A stretch of DNA of 34,575 nt from a virus: IMG/VR virus record IMGVR_UViG_3300025070_000118, positions 1-34,575 of that record; one strand, given 5' to 3'. Shown piece after piece: positions 1-6,288 of this stretch. Made by a program: the position numbers and the translations under genes. The notes under the pieces were generated by a model. The model was not told where the DNA came from. It saw nothing but the letters and a program-made list of their open reading frames with translations, and ran no database searches. Position 1 is the stretch's first letter; every line of letters starts with the position of its first letter.

Positions 1-148
1 CACGACCCATGATACTGCGCTCGATCAACATCTCTGCAAACAAGTGAGACTTGCCAGAACCCCTGCCACCATGAGCGCCTAAATAGCGCGCATCCCTGCC
101 ATCAATAACAGGCAAAGACCAACGTGGAGTTTTTATCTGAAGGTTCAT
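1..148 (-). CDS. terL: terminase large subunit, N-terminal fragment cut by contig end
   Basis: This is the duplicate of the start of the gene at 33343-34569. It reads from ATG at 148 and runs off the contig after about 49 codons, including the GGRGSGKS Walker A loop (residues 27-34). The ATG overlaps the TGA of the upstream gene at 145-147 (ATGA), so the two are probably translationally coupled. It is not a broken gene; the truncation comes from linearising a circle. Leu41 is TTG here and CTG in the full copy. Confidence 0.9.
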   Translation of the reverse strand, partial: MNLQIKTPRWSLPVIDGRDARYLGAHGGRGSGKSHLFAEMLIERSIMGR

Positions 149-154
149 TGACCG
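1..154. repeat. left copy of 154-bp terminal overlap (circular closure)
   Basis: Bases 1-154 match 34422-34575 except at one place: A at 28, G at 34449. The repeat lies wholly within the terL start and the end of the 851-codon gene, so it does not look like a dedicated packaging end. The simplest reading is overlap of a circular or circularly permuted genome, giving a unit length of 34,421 bp. The mismatch falls at codon 41 of terL (CTG or TTG, both Leu), so it looks like population variation. Confidence 0.95.
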
Positions 155-2700
155 ATATTACGCAATGCCATTATCTGTTCTATTTGCTCGGCTGGGATGC
201 CTTGGTTTCGGAGTTGTTCAGGCGTAAGTCCCAATATGCCTTCTGCACCTCTTCTTGCCCTGCCGGAGAGACGAAATCCGTCACCAGTTCCAGCCTCCCC
301 TGTATCTCCTCGTTCGATACTGGCCGGTTGAGGTTGAACAGTTTCGTCAATGACGCGTCCAGCAGATCCTTCTGCCTCGGCGACAAATCCCCCAGTTTCG
401 GCCCTATGGCTTGGCGCACCTGCGCCACGAATGCCTGCCGAGGTTGCTGCTCTGTCTGCATCTGATCCACTCCATCTCATTACAATTACGGGCGGCATGC
501 CCTGACTTTCATCCCAGCCATCAGAACGCCATGCTTCAAGGAGATCCTCATAAGCAGTTTCGCCATGATCGGCCACATACATATCTTTGTCGAACGGAAC
601 CCGCCCAACTTCTTCAAATCCAAACTCACCGTAGTATTGAGGCAAGAAACCATCTGGAAACTTCTTAGACGGCACAGCGAAAGCGTCAAGAATATTTGCA
701 CCTTCGTCAAGAGCTTTTGCTATTACGCTCGGAGCAGCAGTGCCTTTTGATCCCGGCGCGTTGCTAACAACCCCAACCAAAGCCTTGTCGCCTTCTTGCA
801 TATCAACGCCAGCCCATGAGTAATCTGGCTTGCTATCGAGAGCAAAGAATACATCATCATCACCAAGCTGATAAGCCACCAGATCACCTGATCGAGCGCC
901 TGCCTTAACTTCTTGCGGAGAATAATTTGTTAGGGCTGGCTTGTATTTATTATTATTGATTGCATCTACAAACGCTTGTGGCGATGCGCCGCCAGCCTTA
1001 ACAGATGTAGTTGTTGGCTTCCAATTGTCAGTTAAAGAATTGACTAACAAACGCGTATCTATGGCAGATAAATTTGTATTCTGAGCAGCCTGCATCGTCA
1101 TGATGCGCTCAAGGTTTTTCACCTGATCACCCGTAACTTCTTGGATTGGCAAAGACATATCGAATGCTCTGCGACCACCTTTGTTAAAGCCCTCACCAAA
1201 TGCATTGATGTTCTTTTCGCCCCAGAAGTCAGGGAACATCTCAAATGTTGATATGTTCTGATCGAGCGAACCAAACACGCGGCCACGGATGCCGTATCTA
1301 TAGCTTGGATGTATCGGTAAACCTTCTGCCGCTAGATCCACGGGAGGCAAGCTAAAATCAGGCTCAATAAACAACAGAGTGTCACGCGGATTTGCGCCAG
1401 CGTATCTAGGATCAACAGTCGCCTCTAATACGCGATTTACATTTGGCGCGCCAGCAGCTTGCATTTCCTTTGTGCCAATAACAGCAGCGATGCGACTACG
1501 CTCTTGAAAGCTTGCATTGTTGATAAACTCTTGCGCATTAGGGCTTTTAAAACCGGGAAACTTAGCCAACCCAACCAAAGCCTGATCTCCACCAGAACCA
1601 GCCTGACGAATTGCATCATCCAAGGCGCTGATGACGTTATCACCAATCCGCCCATCTCTAACATATGCGTCAGTTGTTTTGATTAGAGAGTTAATAAAGC
1701 TGATGTTCGACTTGTGGCTTGTCGGGTTCATCGCTGTGACAGCAATCAAGTCAGCGCCTTTGCCAGCCTTCTTTGTTCCGATGCCTTTGCCTTGAACTGC
1801 CCAGATCAAACCGTTCTCTTGGCTTGATGGCAGCAATGGGAAGCCGGGGCCACCCATCATTACTTCCGGCACATCAATCAATGAGCTATCAATGCCTTTA
1901 TAAAATCCACCAGCACGGGTCAGATCAGCCACTGTCGGGATGATACGAGCGTCTAGAAGATCCTGCGGTGTAATGCGCGGCGCAGCTACTACTTGTTGAT
2001 CTATAGGTGCCTGAGAGACCTCTGGAGCTACAGCCTGTGCAGGAACAGTTGCCTCTGCCTCCATAGCGGCCTCAACATCATCAAACGTCACAGGAGCGCG
2101 ACCCGGCACATCAGCGCCAACACCTTGAGCCAGTGCTGGATCGCCACGGCCTCGCAAAAACTCAATGTCTCGATCAAGAACACCGCGAACGCCGCCGATT
2201 ATCTCACCAGCAAACGGGCTATCAAATACTTTCTGTGCTGTGTTAGCGACGGCACGCGCAACAGGATCACCAATAACAGGAACAGCGCCCACAACCGTTG
2301 CAGCGCCCAGAGCAGCAGCCAAAGGATAATTGGGATCTTCGCTAGTCAGTTCTTGGGCAACCTCACCAGCGCCTAGCACATCGCCTATGACGGGCAAGAA
2401 ATCCATATAGTCACGCGCAAAGCCAACACTGGCTGGCTCTTCTTTTTGTCTGGCTAAGAAACTGCTTCCATAGATGTCAGCGTAACCACCTTGCGGCGCC
2501 GTAGTTCTGTATGATGTTGGACCTTGGGTAAGTGTATCTTCTGGCCTCGAAACAAAAGGCGTTAGTTGTGGGGTTGTTTGCGATCTATATGCGGATATTT
2601 CTTCTGGCGTAAATCCAGCAGCTAGAAAGTCTTCATCGACTAAGCCTGCTATTGCTTGATCGTATTGAGCTAGTTCAGCCAGTCGTTCCATTCGCATCAT
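145..2700 (-). CDS. large polyvalent-type phage protein (851 aa) between the terminase subunits
   Basis: The function is unknown. Residues 96-150 hold alternating hydrophobic stretches rich in Gly, Ala and Val. Residues about 258-530 carry motifs I recall from large polyvalent phage and plasmid proteins: GGFYKG (264-269), GGPGFP (283-288), HPSYR (464-468) and MFPDF (488-492). Residues about 605-745 resemble the GNAT-like domain of such proteins: LDAF (671-674), FLPQYYGEFGF (685-695), VPFD (701-704) and PPVIVMRW (736-743). The tail from 750 is low complexity with an Arg-rich patch near 815-822. The first 26 bases overlap the small terminase gene, and the stop overlaps terL. The start is uncertain: AAAGG abuts Met1 and is better spaced for Met4 (ATG at 2691). 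It could be an ejected virion protein or an anti-defence factor; both are inferences. Confidence 0.7.
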   Translation of the reverse strand: MMRMERLAELAQYDQAIAGLVDEDFLAAGFTPEEISAYRSQTTPQLTPFVSRPEDTLTQGPTSYRTTAPQGGYADIYGSSFLARQKEEPASVGFARDYMDFLPVIGDVLGAGEVAQELTSEDPNYPLAAALGAATVVGAVPVIGDPVARAVANTAQKVFDSPFAGEIIGGVRGVLDRDIEFLRGRGDPALAQGVGADVPGRAPVTFDDVEAAMEAEATVPAQAVAPEVSQAPIDQQVVAAPRITPQDLLDARIIPTVADLTRAGGFYKGIDSSLIDVPEVMMGGPGFPLLPSSQENGLIWAVQGKGIGTKKAGKGADLIAVTAMNPTSHKSNISFINSLIKTTDAYVRDGRIGDNVISALDDAIRQAGSGGDQALVGLAKFPGFKSPNAQEFINNASFQERSRIAAVIGTKEMQAAGAPNVNRVLEATVDPRYAGANPRDTLLFIEPDFSLPPVDLAAEGLPIHPSYRYGIRGRVFGSLDQNISTFEMFPDFWGEKNINAFGEGFNKGGRRAFDMSLPIQEVTGDQVKNLERIMTMQAAQNTNLSAIDTRLLVNSLTDNWKPTTTSVKAGGASPQAFVDAINNNKYKPALTNYSPQEVKAGARSGDLVAYQLGDDDVFFALDSKPDYSWAGVDMQEGDKALVGVVSNAPGSKGTAAPSVIAKALDEGANILDAFAVPSKKFPDGFLPQYYGEFGFEEVGRVPFDKDMYVADHGETAYEDLLEAWRSDGWDESQGMPPVIVMRWSGSDADRAATSAGIRGAGAPSHRAETGGFVAEAEGSAGRVIDETVQPQPASIERGDTGEAGTGDGFRLSGRARRGAEGILGLTPEQLRNQGIPAEQIEQIMALRNIGQ

Positions 2701-3091
2701 CCTTTGGGTCTACAATCACCCGCTCGATCTTCTGCACGATTGGGCCACCGTCTGGACCCATGTGTTCGTTTTTAACCGTGTCATTCCAATCGGCGCGGAA
2801 CCTATTTTTCATGTTGAAGACATAGCTTGTTGCGTTGAAACCATCAATCGCTCCGAACGTTGCAATGCGCCCCTGACGCTCCCACCAAGCTTGCGAATAA
2901 CGCGTTGCTCGCTTTACGGCCTCCGAAAATTCTGCATTTTCATTCTGCCATCTATCGAACGTGTCGTAAGCAATATCTAGTTCAAGAGCCATTTCGCACT
3001 TGCTCATTCCTTGCTTGCCCAGTTCGATTAGGGTCTTGCACATCTTAGGATCGTATTTCGTCGGACGCCCAACTTTTCTCTTTGCTGCCAT
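2675..3091 (-). CDS. terS: terminase small subunit
   Basis: The likely role is to recognise phage DNA and load the large terminase for headful packaging. The 138-residue protein opens with a basic segment (KRKVGRPTKYDP). A helix-turn-helix region follows at about residues 25-50 (GMSKCEMALELDI then YDTFDRW), as is usual for phage small terminases. A later WWERQGR and N-x-KNRF stretch resembles terminase small subunits of the P22 gp3/Terminase_2 kind. The ATG at 3091 has AAGGTG about six bases upstream. The gene overlaps the upstream 83-codon gene by 47 bases and the downstream 851-codon gene by 26. Order is TerS, large protein, TerL across the contig join. Confidence 0.8.
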   Translation of the reverse strand: MAAKRKVGRPTKYDPKMCKTLIELGKQGMSKCEMALELDIAYDTFDRWQNENAEFSEAVKRATRYSQAWWERQGRIATFGAIDGFNATSYVFNMKNRFRADWNDTVKNEHMGPDGGPIVQKIERVIVDPKDDANGTTG

Positions 3092-3296
3092 GTTCTACAC
3101 CTTTTATCTCACCCAAGCGGGGTGGACGCATATTGGAAACATAATTCAAAAACAGTTCATTTTCAATCATGTCTTCTTTGGAGAACATTTCATCGATCAT
3201 ATAATCGATATGATCTGCATAAAGTTCTAAATTGTTTTTATACAGATCATTTCTAAGAGCCTTGAGATGGCCGCGTATTTTTTGCAGATCAGCCAT
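3045..3296 (-). CDS. hypothetical protein, 83 aa
   Basis: I do not recognise this protein. The open frame extends upstream to 3428, but the likely start is ATG at 3296 (MADLQKIRGHL), which overlaps the preceding stop by eight bases in the local style. The product is charged and helical, with Leu, Ile and Tyr spaced as in an amphipathic helix (residues 2-45), and ends in a Lys/Ser-rich tail. The last 47 bases overlap terS. Position before the terminase genes is compatible with a packaging or regulatory role, but nothing in the sequence shows it. Confidence 0.6.
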   Translation of the reverse strand: MADLQKIRGHLKALRNDLYKNNLELYADHIDYMIDEMFSKEDMIENELFLNYVSNMRPPRLGEIKGVEHGSKEKSWASDEIRS

Positions 3297-3480
3297 TGAT
3301 TTGTGGACGTGGCTTTGGCCTGATATTTGGGATAGGGCGCTGATACTCAACACCTCCACCCATCTGTATGCACTGAGGTTCAAAGATGCGCTGCAAATCG
3401 TAATACTTAGAAAACTCTTTGCACTCATCTATTGAAGAGAACACAACGAAAGCCATGAATGCAGGTTCAGCCAAGGTCAT
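3289..3480 (-). CDS. hypothetical protein, 63 aa
   Basis: I do not recognise this protein. An in-frame ATG at 3513 exists, but ATG at 3480 is preferred. It overlaps the upstream stop as ATGA and has GAGGTG five bases upstream. The product starts MTLAEPAFMAFVVF, has a central helical part (SSIDECKEFSKYY) and a Pro/Arg-rich end (RPIPNIRPKPRPQ). It is one of a row of four short genes linked by four- to eight-base overlaps between SSB and the small terminase. Confidence 0.55.
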   Translation of the reverse strand: MTLAEPAFMAFVVFSSIDECKEFSKYYDLQRIFEPQCIQMGGGVEYQRPIPNIRPKPRPQING

Positions 3481-3608
3481 ATCATCACCTCTGATAGCAT
3501 TACATACATCCAAATAAGAACTGCCATTGTAATGAAAAAATAAACAAACAGTTCTAAGTTTAGTTCCAAATCGCGCATAAGCTCGCGCAGCTTTTCAAGA
3601 TTTTTCAT
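3477..3608 (-). CDS. small single-pass membrane protein, 43 aa
   Basis: The product begins MKNLEKLRELMRDLELN and continues into a hydrophobic segment of about 20 residues (residues 19-38, with VYFFITMAVLIW), ending VMI. One transmembrane helix is predicted by eye. The ATG overlaps the previous stop as ATGA, and the TGA overlaps the next chosen ATG the same way, which supports real translation. The first 15 residues match the 32-aa ORF at 4447-4545 at 10 of 15 positions, suggesting a duplicated micro-gene that differs in its membrane segment. The function is unknown. Confidence 0.55.
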   Translation of the reverse strand: MKNLEKLRELMRDLELNLELFVYFFITMAVLIWMYVMLSEVMI

Positions 3609-3880
3609 TTTTTCCATTTATCCTCATGCCGCCATAAAGCTTGTAGAACATAATCCCGGTTCAAACCCTTGAAGCTCATGCGCTTTACAATCTTATCAAC
3701 ATGAGTTCCTTTTTTTGCCAGATTAATAATCTCACGCGTTGTTGATTTCATATCTCCCGTGCCCTGTTCATAATCAACGTTTGGCTTTAGGCGATGGCTT
3801 GTTTTATCTCGCTGACTGACAGCCTTGCGTTCTTTTTTCGCAAGCTCTGCCCAGTTCTTTTCCATTTCCTCAACACGCAT
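3605..3880 (-). CDS. hypothetical basic protein, 91 aa
   Basis: This is a Lys/Arg-rich small protein. Its C-terminal half (about 48-88: TREIINLAKKG, VDKIVKRM, NRDYVLQALWRHEDKW) looks like a short helix-turn-helix or helical bundle. No family is recognised. The start codon overlaps the ssb stop as TAATG. Met6 is an alternative, since GAGG lies just two bases before it. Location directly after ssb suggests a DNA-metabolism helper, but that rests only on position. Confidence 0.6.
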   Translation of the reverse strand: MRVEEMEKNWAELAKKERKAVSQRDKTSHRLKPNVDYEQGTGDMKSTTREIINLAKKGTHVDKIVKRMSFKGLNRDYVLQALWRHEDKWKK

Positions 3881-4251
3881 TAGAATGGGATTTCATCGTT
3901 TTGATTGGGAGCAGGTGCATCATGCTCTTGATACTGAACAGGCTCAGAAGATCCACCACCCATAAAGGTTAGCTCATTGACGCTGAGTTTAAGCGAGCCT
4001 TTACCCTCATATACATCAACAGATGGGCGACCAGTAAGCGCAAGGCGCGTGCCTTTGGTTATCATTCGCTGGAGGCTTTCTCCGCGTTTTCCCCAGACCG
4101 AGCAGCTTATCCAAGTGCTGTCGCGCTTATATCCATCTTTATCTTTACCGTTATCCACAGCTAAAGAAAAACCAAGGACGGCATCCCCTGATTGCGTGCG
4201 GCGAAGAACTGCGTCTTTACCCACGTTGCCTGCTATCATTAGTATTTGCAT
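3880..4251 (-). CDS. ssb: single-stranded DNA-binding protein
   Basis: This 123-residue SSB coats single-stranded DNA during phage replication and recombination. The N-terminal OB fold has typical elements: IAGNVGKDA (7-15), then VLGFSLAVD, and TWISCSVWGKRGE around 46-58. The acidic tail ends NDEIPF, the standard SSB tip that docks partner proteins. It is short compared with cellular SSBs because the linker is brief. AAGGAGG lies about ten bases before ATG 4251. The gene overlaps the upstream 74-codon gene by 35 bases. Confidence 0.93.
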   Translation of the reverse strand: MQILMIAGNVGKDAVLRRTQSGDAVLGFSLAVDNGKDKDGYKRDSTWISCSVWGKRGESLQRMITKGTRLALTGRPSVDVYEGKGSLKLSVNELTFMGGGSSEPVQYQEHDAPAPNQNDEIPF

Positions 4252-4441
4252 TTCCCCATTTCCTCCTTGAATTGGTGTAAAATTTACCGAGCAGTTTATG
4301 CTCGCGCAGGAAGTCTACTATGAACCTTGCCTGCTCTTCAGTTGCTGTGTTTCTTACAGCAATATCTTGAATGCCAAAGCCCTTGTTTAAATCTCGTATA
4401 ACATTTCGAGCAACTTTATCATTGAGCGCTTTGCACTTCAT
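4217..4441 (-). CDS. hypothetical protein, 74 aa
   Basis: The open frame can begin at GTG 4477, but ATG at 4441 follows the preceding 32-codon gene by five bases and is preferred. The product (MKCKALNDKVARNVIRD...) is helical with repeated hydrophobic heptad-like spacing. It has a region (GFGIQDIAVRNTATEEQARFI, split for length at GFGIQDIAV and RNTATEEQARFI) reminiscent of a helix-turn-helix that would end near LLGKFY. It could be a small regulator; this is weak. The tail overlaps ssb. Confidence 0.55.
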   Translation of the reverse strand: MKCKALNDKVARNVIRDLNKGFGIQDIAVRNTATEEQARFIVDFLREHKLLGKFYTNSRRKWGNANTNDSRQRG

Positions 4442-4446
4442 ACTTT

Positions 4447-4545
4447 TTAATTTTCCATGTCGCGCATCAGAGCGCACAGTTTATCAAGATTGCTCATAGC
4501 TTTTCTCCTGTTGGTGTAGGGGCCGTAGCCCCCGCCGTTTGCCAT
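4447..4545 (-). CDS. micro-gene, 32 aa, related to the 43-aa membrane protein
   Basis: The ATG at 4545 overlaps the stop of the 52-aa gene as TAATG and gives MANGGGYGPYTNRRKA followed by MSNLDKLCALMRDMEN. An internal ATG at 4497 has a good AGGAGA seven bases upstream and may be the true start, giving 16 residues. That 16-residue part matches the start of the 43-aa protein at 3477-3608 in 10 of 15 positions but lacks its membrane helix. It may be a truncated paralogue or a leader peptide. Confidence 0.4.
   Translation of the reverse strand: MANGGGYGPYTNRRKAMSNLDKLCALMRDMEN
4519..4532 (-). promoter_or_regulatory. GGGGC-TACG-GCCCC hairpin ahead of an internal ribosome site
   Basis: Read on the minus strand this is a perfect five-pair GC stem closed by C-UACG-G, a UNCG-class tetraloop known to be very stable. 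It lies inside the 32-codon ORF, about ten bases before the AGGAGA that precedes the internal ATG 4497. No U-run follows, so it is not a standard terminator. It might set which start is used. Confidence 0.4.
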
Positions 4546-4703
4546 TAAAACATATCTTCTGGATTGGTATCATCAGCTACAACGCGAGGTGACATAATAT
4601 CATCAAAAGCTTTAGCCGCTTCTTCGTAAGATGAATATATAATACCTTCGCCTTTAGCTTCGCTCCAAAAATCTGCTAAAGCTTCTTCATAATAGTTGTT
4701 CAT
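4545..4703 (-). CDS. hypothetical acidic protein, 52 aa
   Basis: This short ORF has a strong ribosome site (GGAGG five to six bases before ATG 4703). The product is acidic and aromatic: MNNYYEEALADFW at the start, YSSYEEAAKAFDDIM in the middle and a DDTNPEDMF end. No family is recognised. It is the first gene after the promoter/operator region at 4724-4770 and leads a run of small genes before ssb. Its acidity would fit a DNA-mimic or protein-inhibitor type, but this is speculation. Confidence 0.6.
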   Translation of the reverse strand: MNNYYEEALADFWSEAKGEGIIYSSYEEAAKAFDDIMSPRVVADDTNPEDMF

Positions 4704-4723
4704 TTTTTCCTCCGTTGCTTTCA

Positions 4724-4757
4724 ATTATTACTTATGACAGATGCTGTCACATTGCAA
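4724..4757 (-). promoter_or_regulatory. candidate leftward promoter before the small-gene/ssb block
   Basis: On the minus strand, TTGCAA (4752-4757) is followed after 17 bases by TAAGTA (4729-4734), continuing into AATAAT (4724-4729). The sequence TTGCAWTGTG recurs at the promoter near 7688. The -35 overlaps the TGCAA-N8-TTGCA operator, and the spacer is filled by a TGACAG/CTGTCA dyad. The 78-base gap between genes in an otherwise gapless region supports a control site. Confidence 0.4.
4735..4749. promoter_or_regulatory. dyad TGACAG-ATG-CTGTCA in promoter spacer
   Basis: This is a perfect inverted repeat of six-base arms with a three-base centre. It exactly occupies the spacer of the candidate leftward promoter, where a bound dimer would block polymerase. 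The binding protein is unknown; the host or the phage HTH protein are candidates. Confidence 0.4.
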
Positions 4758-4770
4758 GATATAATTTGCA
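4753..4770. promoter_or_regulatory. operator candidate TGCAA-N8-TTGCA
   Basis: This is a perfect five-base inverted repeat separated by eight bases. Read on the minus strand the full 18-mer resembles the site at 7689-7706, with 15 of the first 17 bases identical. The second site sits in front of the small HTH regulator gene, so both may be bound by that regulator. Confidence 0.45.
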
Positions 4771-4781
4771 CTTTGCACATT

Positions 4782-5408
4782 TTATTTATCATTTACGCCA
4801 AACTTCCTCACAGAAAACCCAGCTTCAGCCATAATTTCATCTGCGCGTTCTTTGCTTATGCGCTCTTCTGGTTGCTGTTCAATCATTGGAGTAATGCCAT
4901 CATCAAAGCGCCTGACTGCCAATCTAGCTACGGCTAATGCTCCAAGCTCCCTCTGCGCTCGCTCGGCAATGTCTCCCGGCAATGGCTTCTTGCGCCGATC
5001 AGGATTGTCTTTGCCTGTCCACCATCGAACTGCCTTTGCGATTGACCATGCTGGGAACTCTTGCATCTCATAGACCCAATCATCAGCAATGGCTTTCATC
5101 ATCTGCTCAGAAATGTCGCCTTGAAAATATTGAGCTAACAACGAAGCAATTCTGCCAGTGATCCATTTGCGCGGTGCAGGCGTAGAAAGCTTAGAAATTG
5201 CTAATTCTAACAGATCCCGGTCAGTCTTCGAGTTCAGCGGCGTATGCAGCAAATCCGGCCATGAGCGCGTTATGTCCTCCGCTGTTTCTGGTGGAACGTG
5301 ATCTGGCAAACTTCTTAGCGTTTCCAAGCCATGTCCTCCAAGCAGCATCCCAATCTTTGAATGTTGATCCTTTTGACTGATGGTAATTTCTGAATTGCTC
5401 TGCTTCAT
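4782..5408 (-). CDS. putative replication accessory protein (helicase-loader position), 208 aa
   Basis: I recognise no named family, though the region around EFPAWSIAKAVRWW and RRKKPLPGDIAERAQ resembles conserved proteins that follow replication initiators in alphaproteobacterial phages. In lambda this slot is held by the helicase loader P, so a DnaB-loading or primosome role is inferred from position. ATG 5408 has AGGAGG nine bases upstream, but this start gives a 188-base overlap with the initiator gene. ATG 5348 is an alternative with no clear ribosome site, and GTG/ATG starts closer to the initiator stop are absent. The body after about residue 60 is well conserved in style (helical, charged). 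Confidence 0.6.
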   Translation of the reverse strand: MKQSNSEITISQKDQHSKIGMLLGGHGLETLRSLPDHVPPETAEDITRSWPDLLHTPLNSKTDRDLLELAISKLSTPAPRKWITGRIASLLAQYFQGDISEQMMKAIADDWVYEMQEFPAWSIAKAVRWWTGKDNPDRRKKPLPGDIAERAQRELGALAVARLAVRRFDDGITPMIEQQPEERISKERADEIMAEAGFSVRKFGVNDK

Positions 5409-5913
5409 TGTTTGTTTCCTCCTGTGAAAAGCCACGCTTTGTTGCATCTTCTATGTTTCGATCTGATGGCACCCATCCATCAGGCAAAGAAATAGCACGC
5501 TTTTGTTTTTTGGGGGATTTTTCCCCAAGTTTAATATCTGGTTTAATAACTGGTTTACTAACTGGTATAGGTTCGCCCTCTTGGGCAATTCCATTTGCCT
5601 TTTTGGGCAAATCGATTTGACAGTTTGGGCAATACCATTTGGTTCTATCGTAACCAGCACGGTTGAATACTCCAGACAAAATCAACTCGGCATCTTCAAG
5701 CTTATCAAGCGCAGTCCTGATTTGCTTTGAACTAAGATATGGAAACAGAGCATCGAAAGCCTTGATGCTGTTATACGTCCAATGGCGACCATCGTGATAA
5801 TGTTTGTTGTTGGCAATGTTCTTCTGCGTCCACCAGACAATATTCTGGTAAATGACAGCAGCATTAACGCCAACCTTCTTTGCAATTTCTGGATCGAAGC
5901 TGTGCATCGACAT
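5221..5913 (-). CDS. phage replication initiator (lambda O / DnaD-like)
   Basis: This protein is expected to bind the origin and recruit the replisome. The N-terminal 100 residues form a winged-helix region typical of phage initiators (VYQN-like VIYQNIVWW, then HWTYNSIKAFDALFPYLS, SKQIRTALDKLEDAELI). The linker is Pro/Lys-rich (116-140). The C-terminal part carries the common FRNYHQSKGSTFKDWDAAW and TWLGNAKKF pattern (about 171-195). AAAGGA lies just before Met1 and is better spaced for Met3 (5907). The leader upstream contains two hairpins. The stop is followed in another frame by the overlapping accessory gene. Confidence 0.8.
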   Translation of the reverse strand: MSMHSFDPEIAKKVGVNAAVIYQNIVWWTQKNIANNKHYHDGRHWTYNSIKAFDALFPYLSSKQIRTALDKLEDAELILSGVFNRAGYDRTKWYCPNCQIDLPKKANGIAQEGEPIPVSKPVIKPDIKLGEKSPKKQKRAISLPDGWVPSDRNIEDATKRGFSQEETNNEAEQFRNYHQSKGSTFKDWDAAWRTWLGNAKKFARSRSTRNSGGHNALMAGFAAYAAELED

Positions 5914-5959
5914 TTCCTTTTCTGTTGTGGAGACGTCGATCCCGAACTATATTCAGGTC

Positions 5960-5980
5960 AACGCATCTCTCTCATGCGTT
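5960..5980 (-). promoter_or_regulatory. hairpin 2 in the initiator leader
   Basis: Seven-base arms (AACGCAT and ATGCGTT on the plus strand) flank a seven-base loop CTCTCTC. The structure lies 47 bases before the replication initiator start, in the 153-base stretch between genes. No U-run follows on the minus strand. It may be an mRNA regulatory stem or part of an origin. Confidence 0.45.
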
Positions 5981-6022
5981 CTGCCTTCGCTGTTTCTCCG
6001 CTTGAACAGCTTGGCCTTACTA

Positions 6023-6054
6023 GGACGGGTTGAGCTTTGACATGCTCCCCGTCC
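6023..6054 (-). promoter_or_regulatory. hairpin 1 enclosing a possible seven-codon leader ORF
   Basis: GGACGGG (6023-6029) pairs with CCCGTCC (6048-6054), and GAGC (6032-6035) pairs with GCTC (6044-6047), an 11-pair stem with a two-base bulge and an eight-base loop. In the minus-strand transcript the stem holds a GGGGAG ribosome-site-like element, the loop holds AUG, and the frame reads MSKLNPS and then stops UAG UAA just past the stem. A longer 32-codon ORF (5958-6056) starts at the hairpin base but has no ribosome site. Confidence 0.45.
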
Positions 6055-6066
6055 ATTTATTTTACA

Positions 6067-6288
6067 TTAGATTGTCTGATCGTCCAATCCTTTTAAAGCT
6101 CTAAGCCGCGAGACTTCACTAAGCCGGTAAAAACCTGAGCGCATAATAACCTCTCCTGCATCATCCATCTCGATCAGCAGATCCTGCACCTCTCGCGGGT
6201 GATGGCCTGTATTCATAGCAATATCGCCTGCTGATGCGCCGTTGTTGCTAAACAAATAAATCAAAATATCCTGCTTCATCCTGTGCAT
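6067..6288 (-). CDS. small winged-helix-like protein, 73 aa
   Basis: The pattern KQDILIYLFSNNGASAGDIA, then HHPREVQDLLIEMDDAGEV and MRSGFYRLSE, is that of a winged helix-turn-helix: helix 1, turn, recognition helix, then a beta wing with an invariant-looking hydrophobic rhythm. The likely role is as a DNA-binding regulator, but the target is unknown. Met4 (6279) overlaps the preceding stop as ATGA and is an equally good start; Met1 has GGAGG only three bases away. It precedes the structured leader of the replication initiator gene. Confidence 0.65.
   Translation of the reverse strand: MHRMKQDILIYLFSNNGASAGDIAMNTGHHPREVQDLLIEMDDAGEVIMRSGFYRLSEVSRLRALKGLDDQTI

Noticed and set aside
124-465. 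Plus-strand ORF at the left end
   Set aside because: It is antisense to the end of the 851-codon gene, with no ribosome site or operon context.
3045-3428. 127-codon extension of the 83-aa gene
   Set aside because: The first 44 codons overlap the preceding gene in full and read as a shadow (Ser/Ile-rich, no ribosome site).
5958-6056. 32-codon ORF before the initiator gene
   Set aside because: No ribosome site, no family pattern, and the DNA is explained better by two hairpins; kept only as a note.
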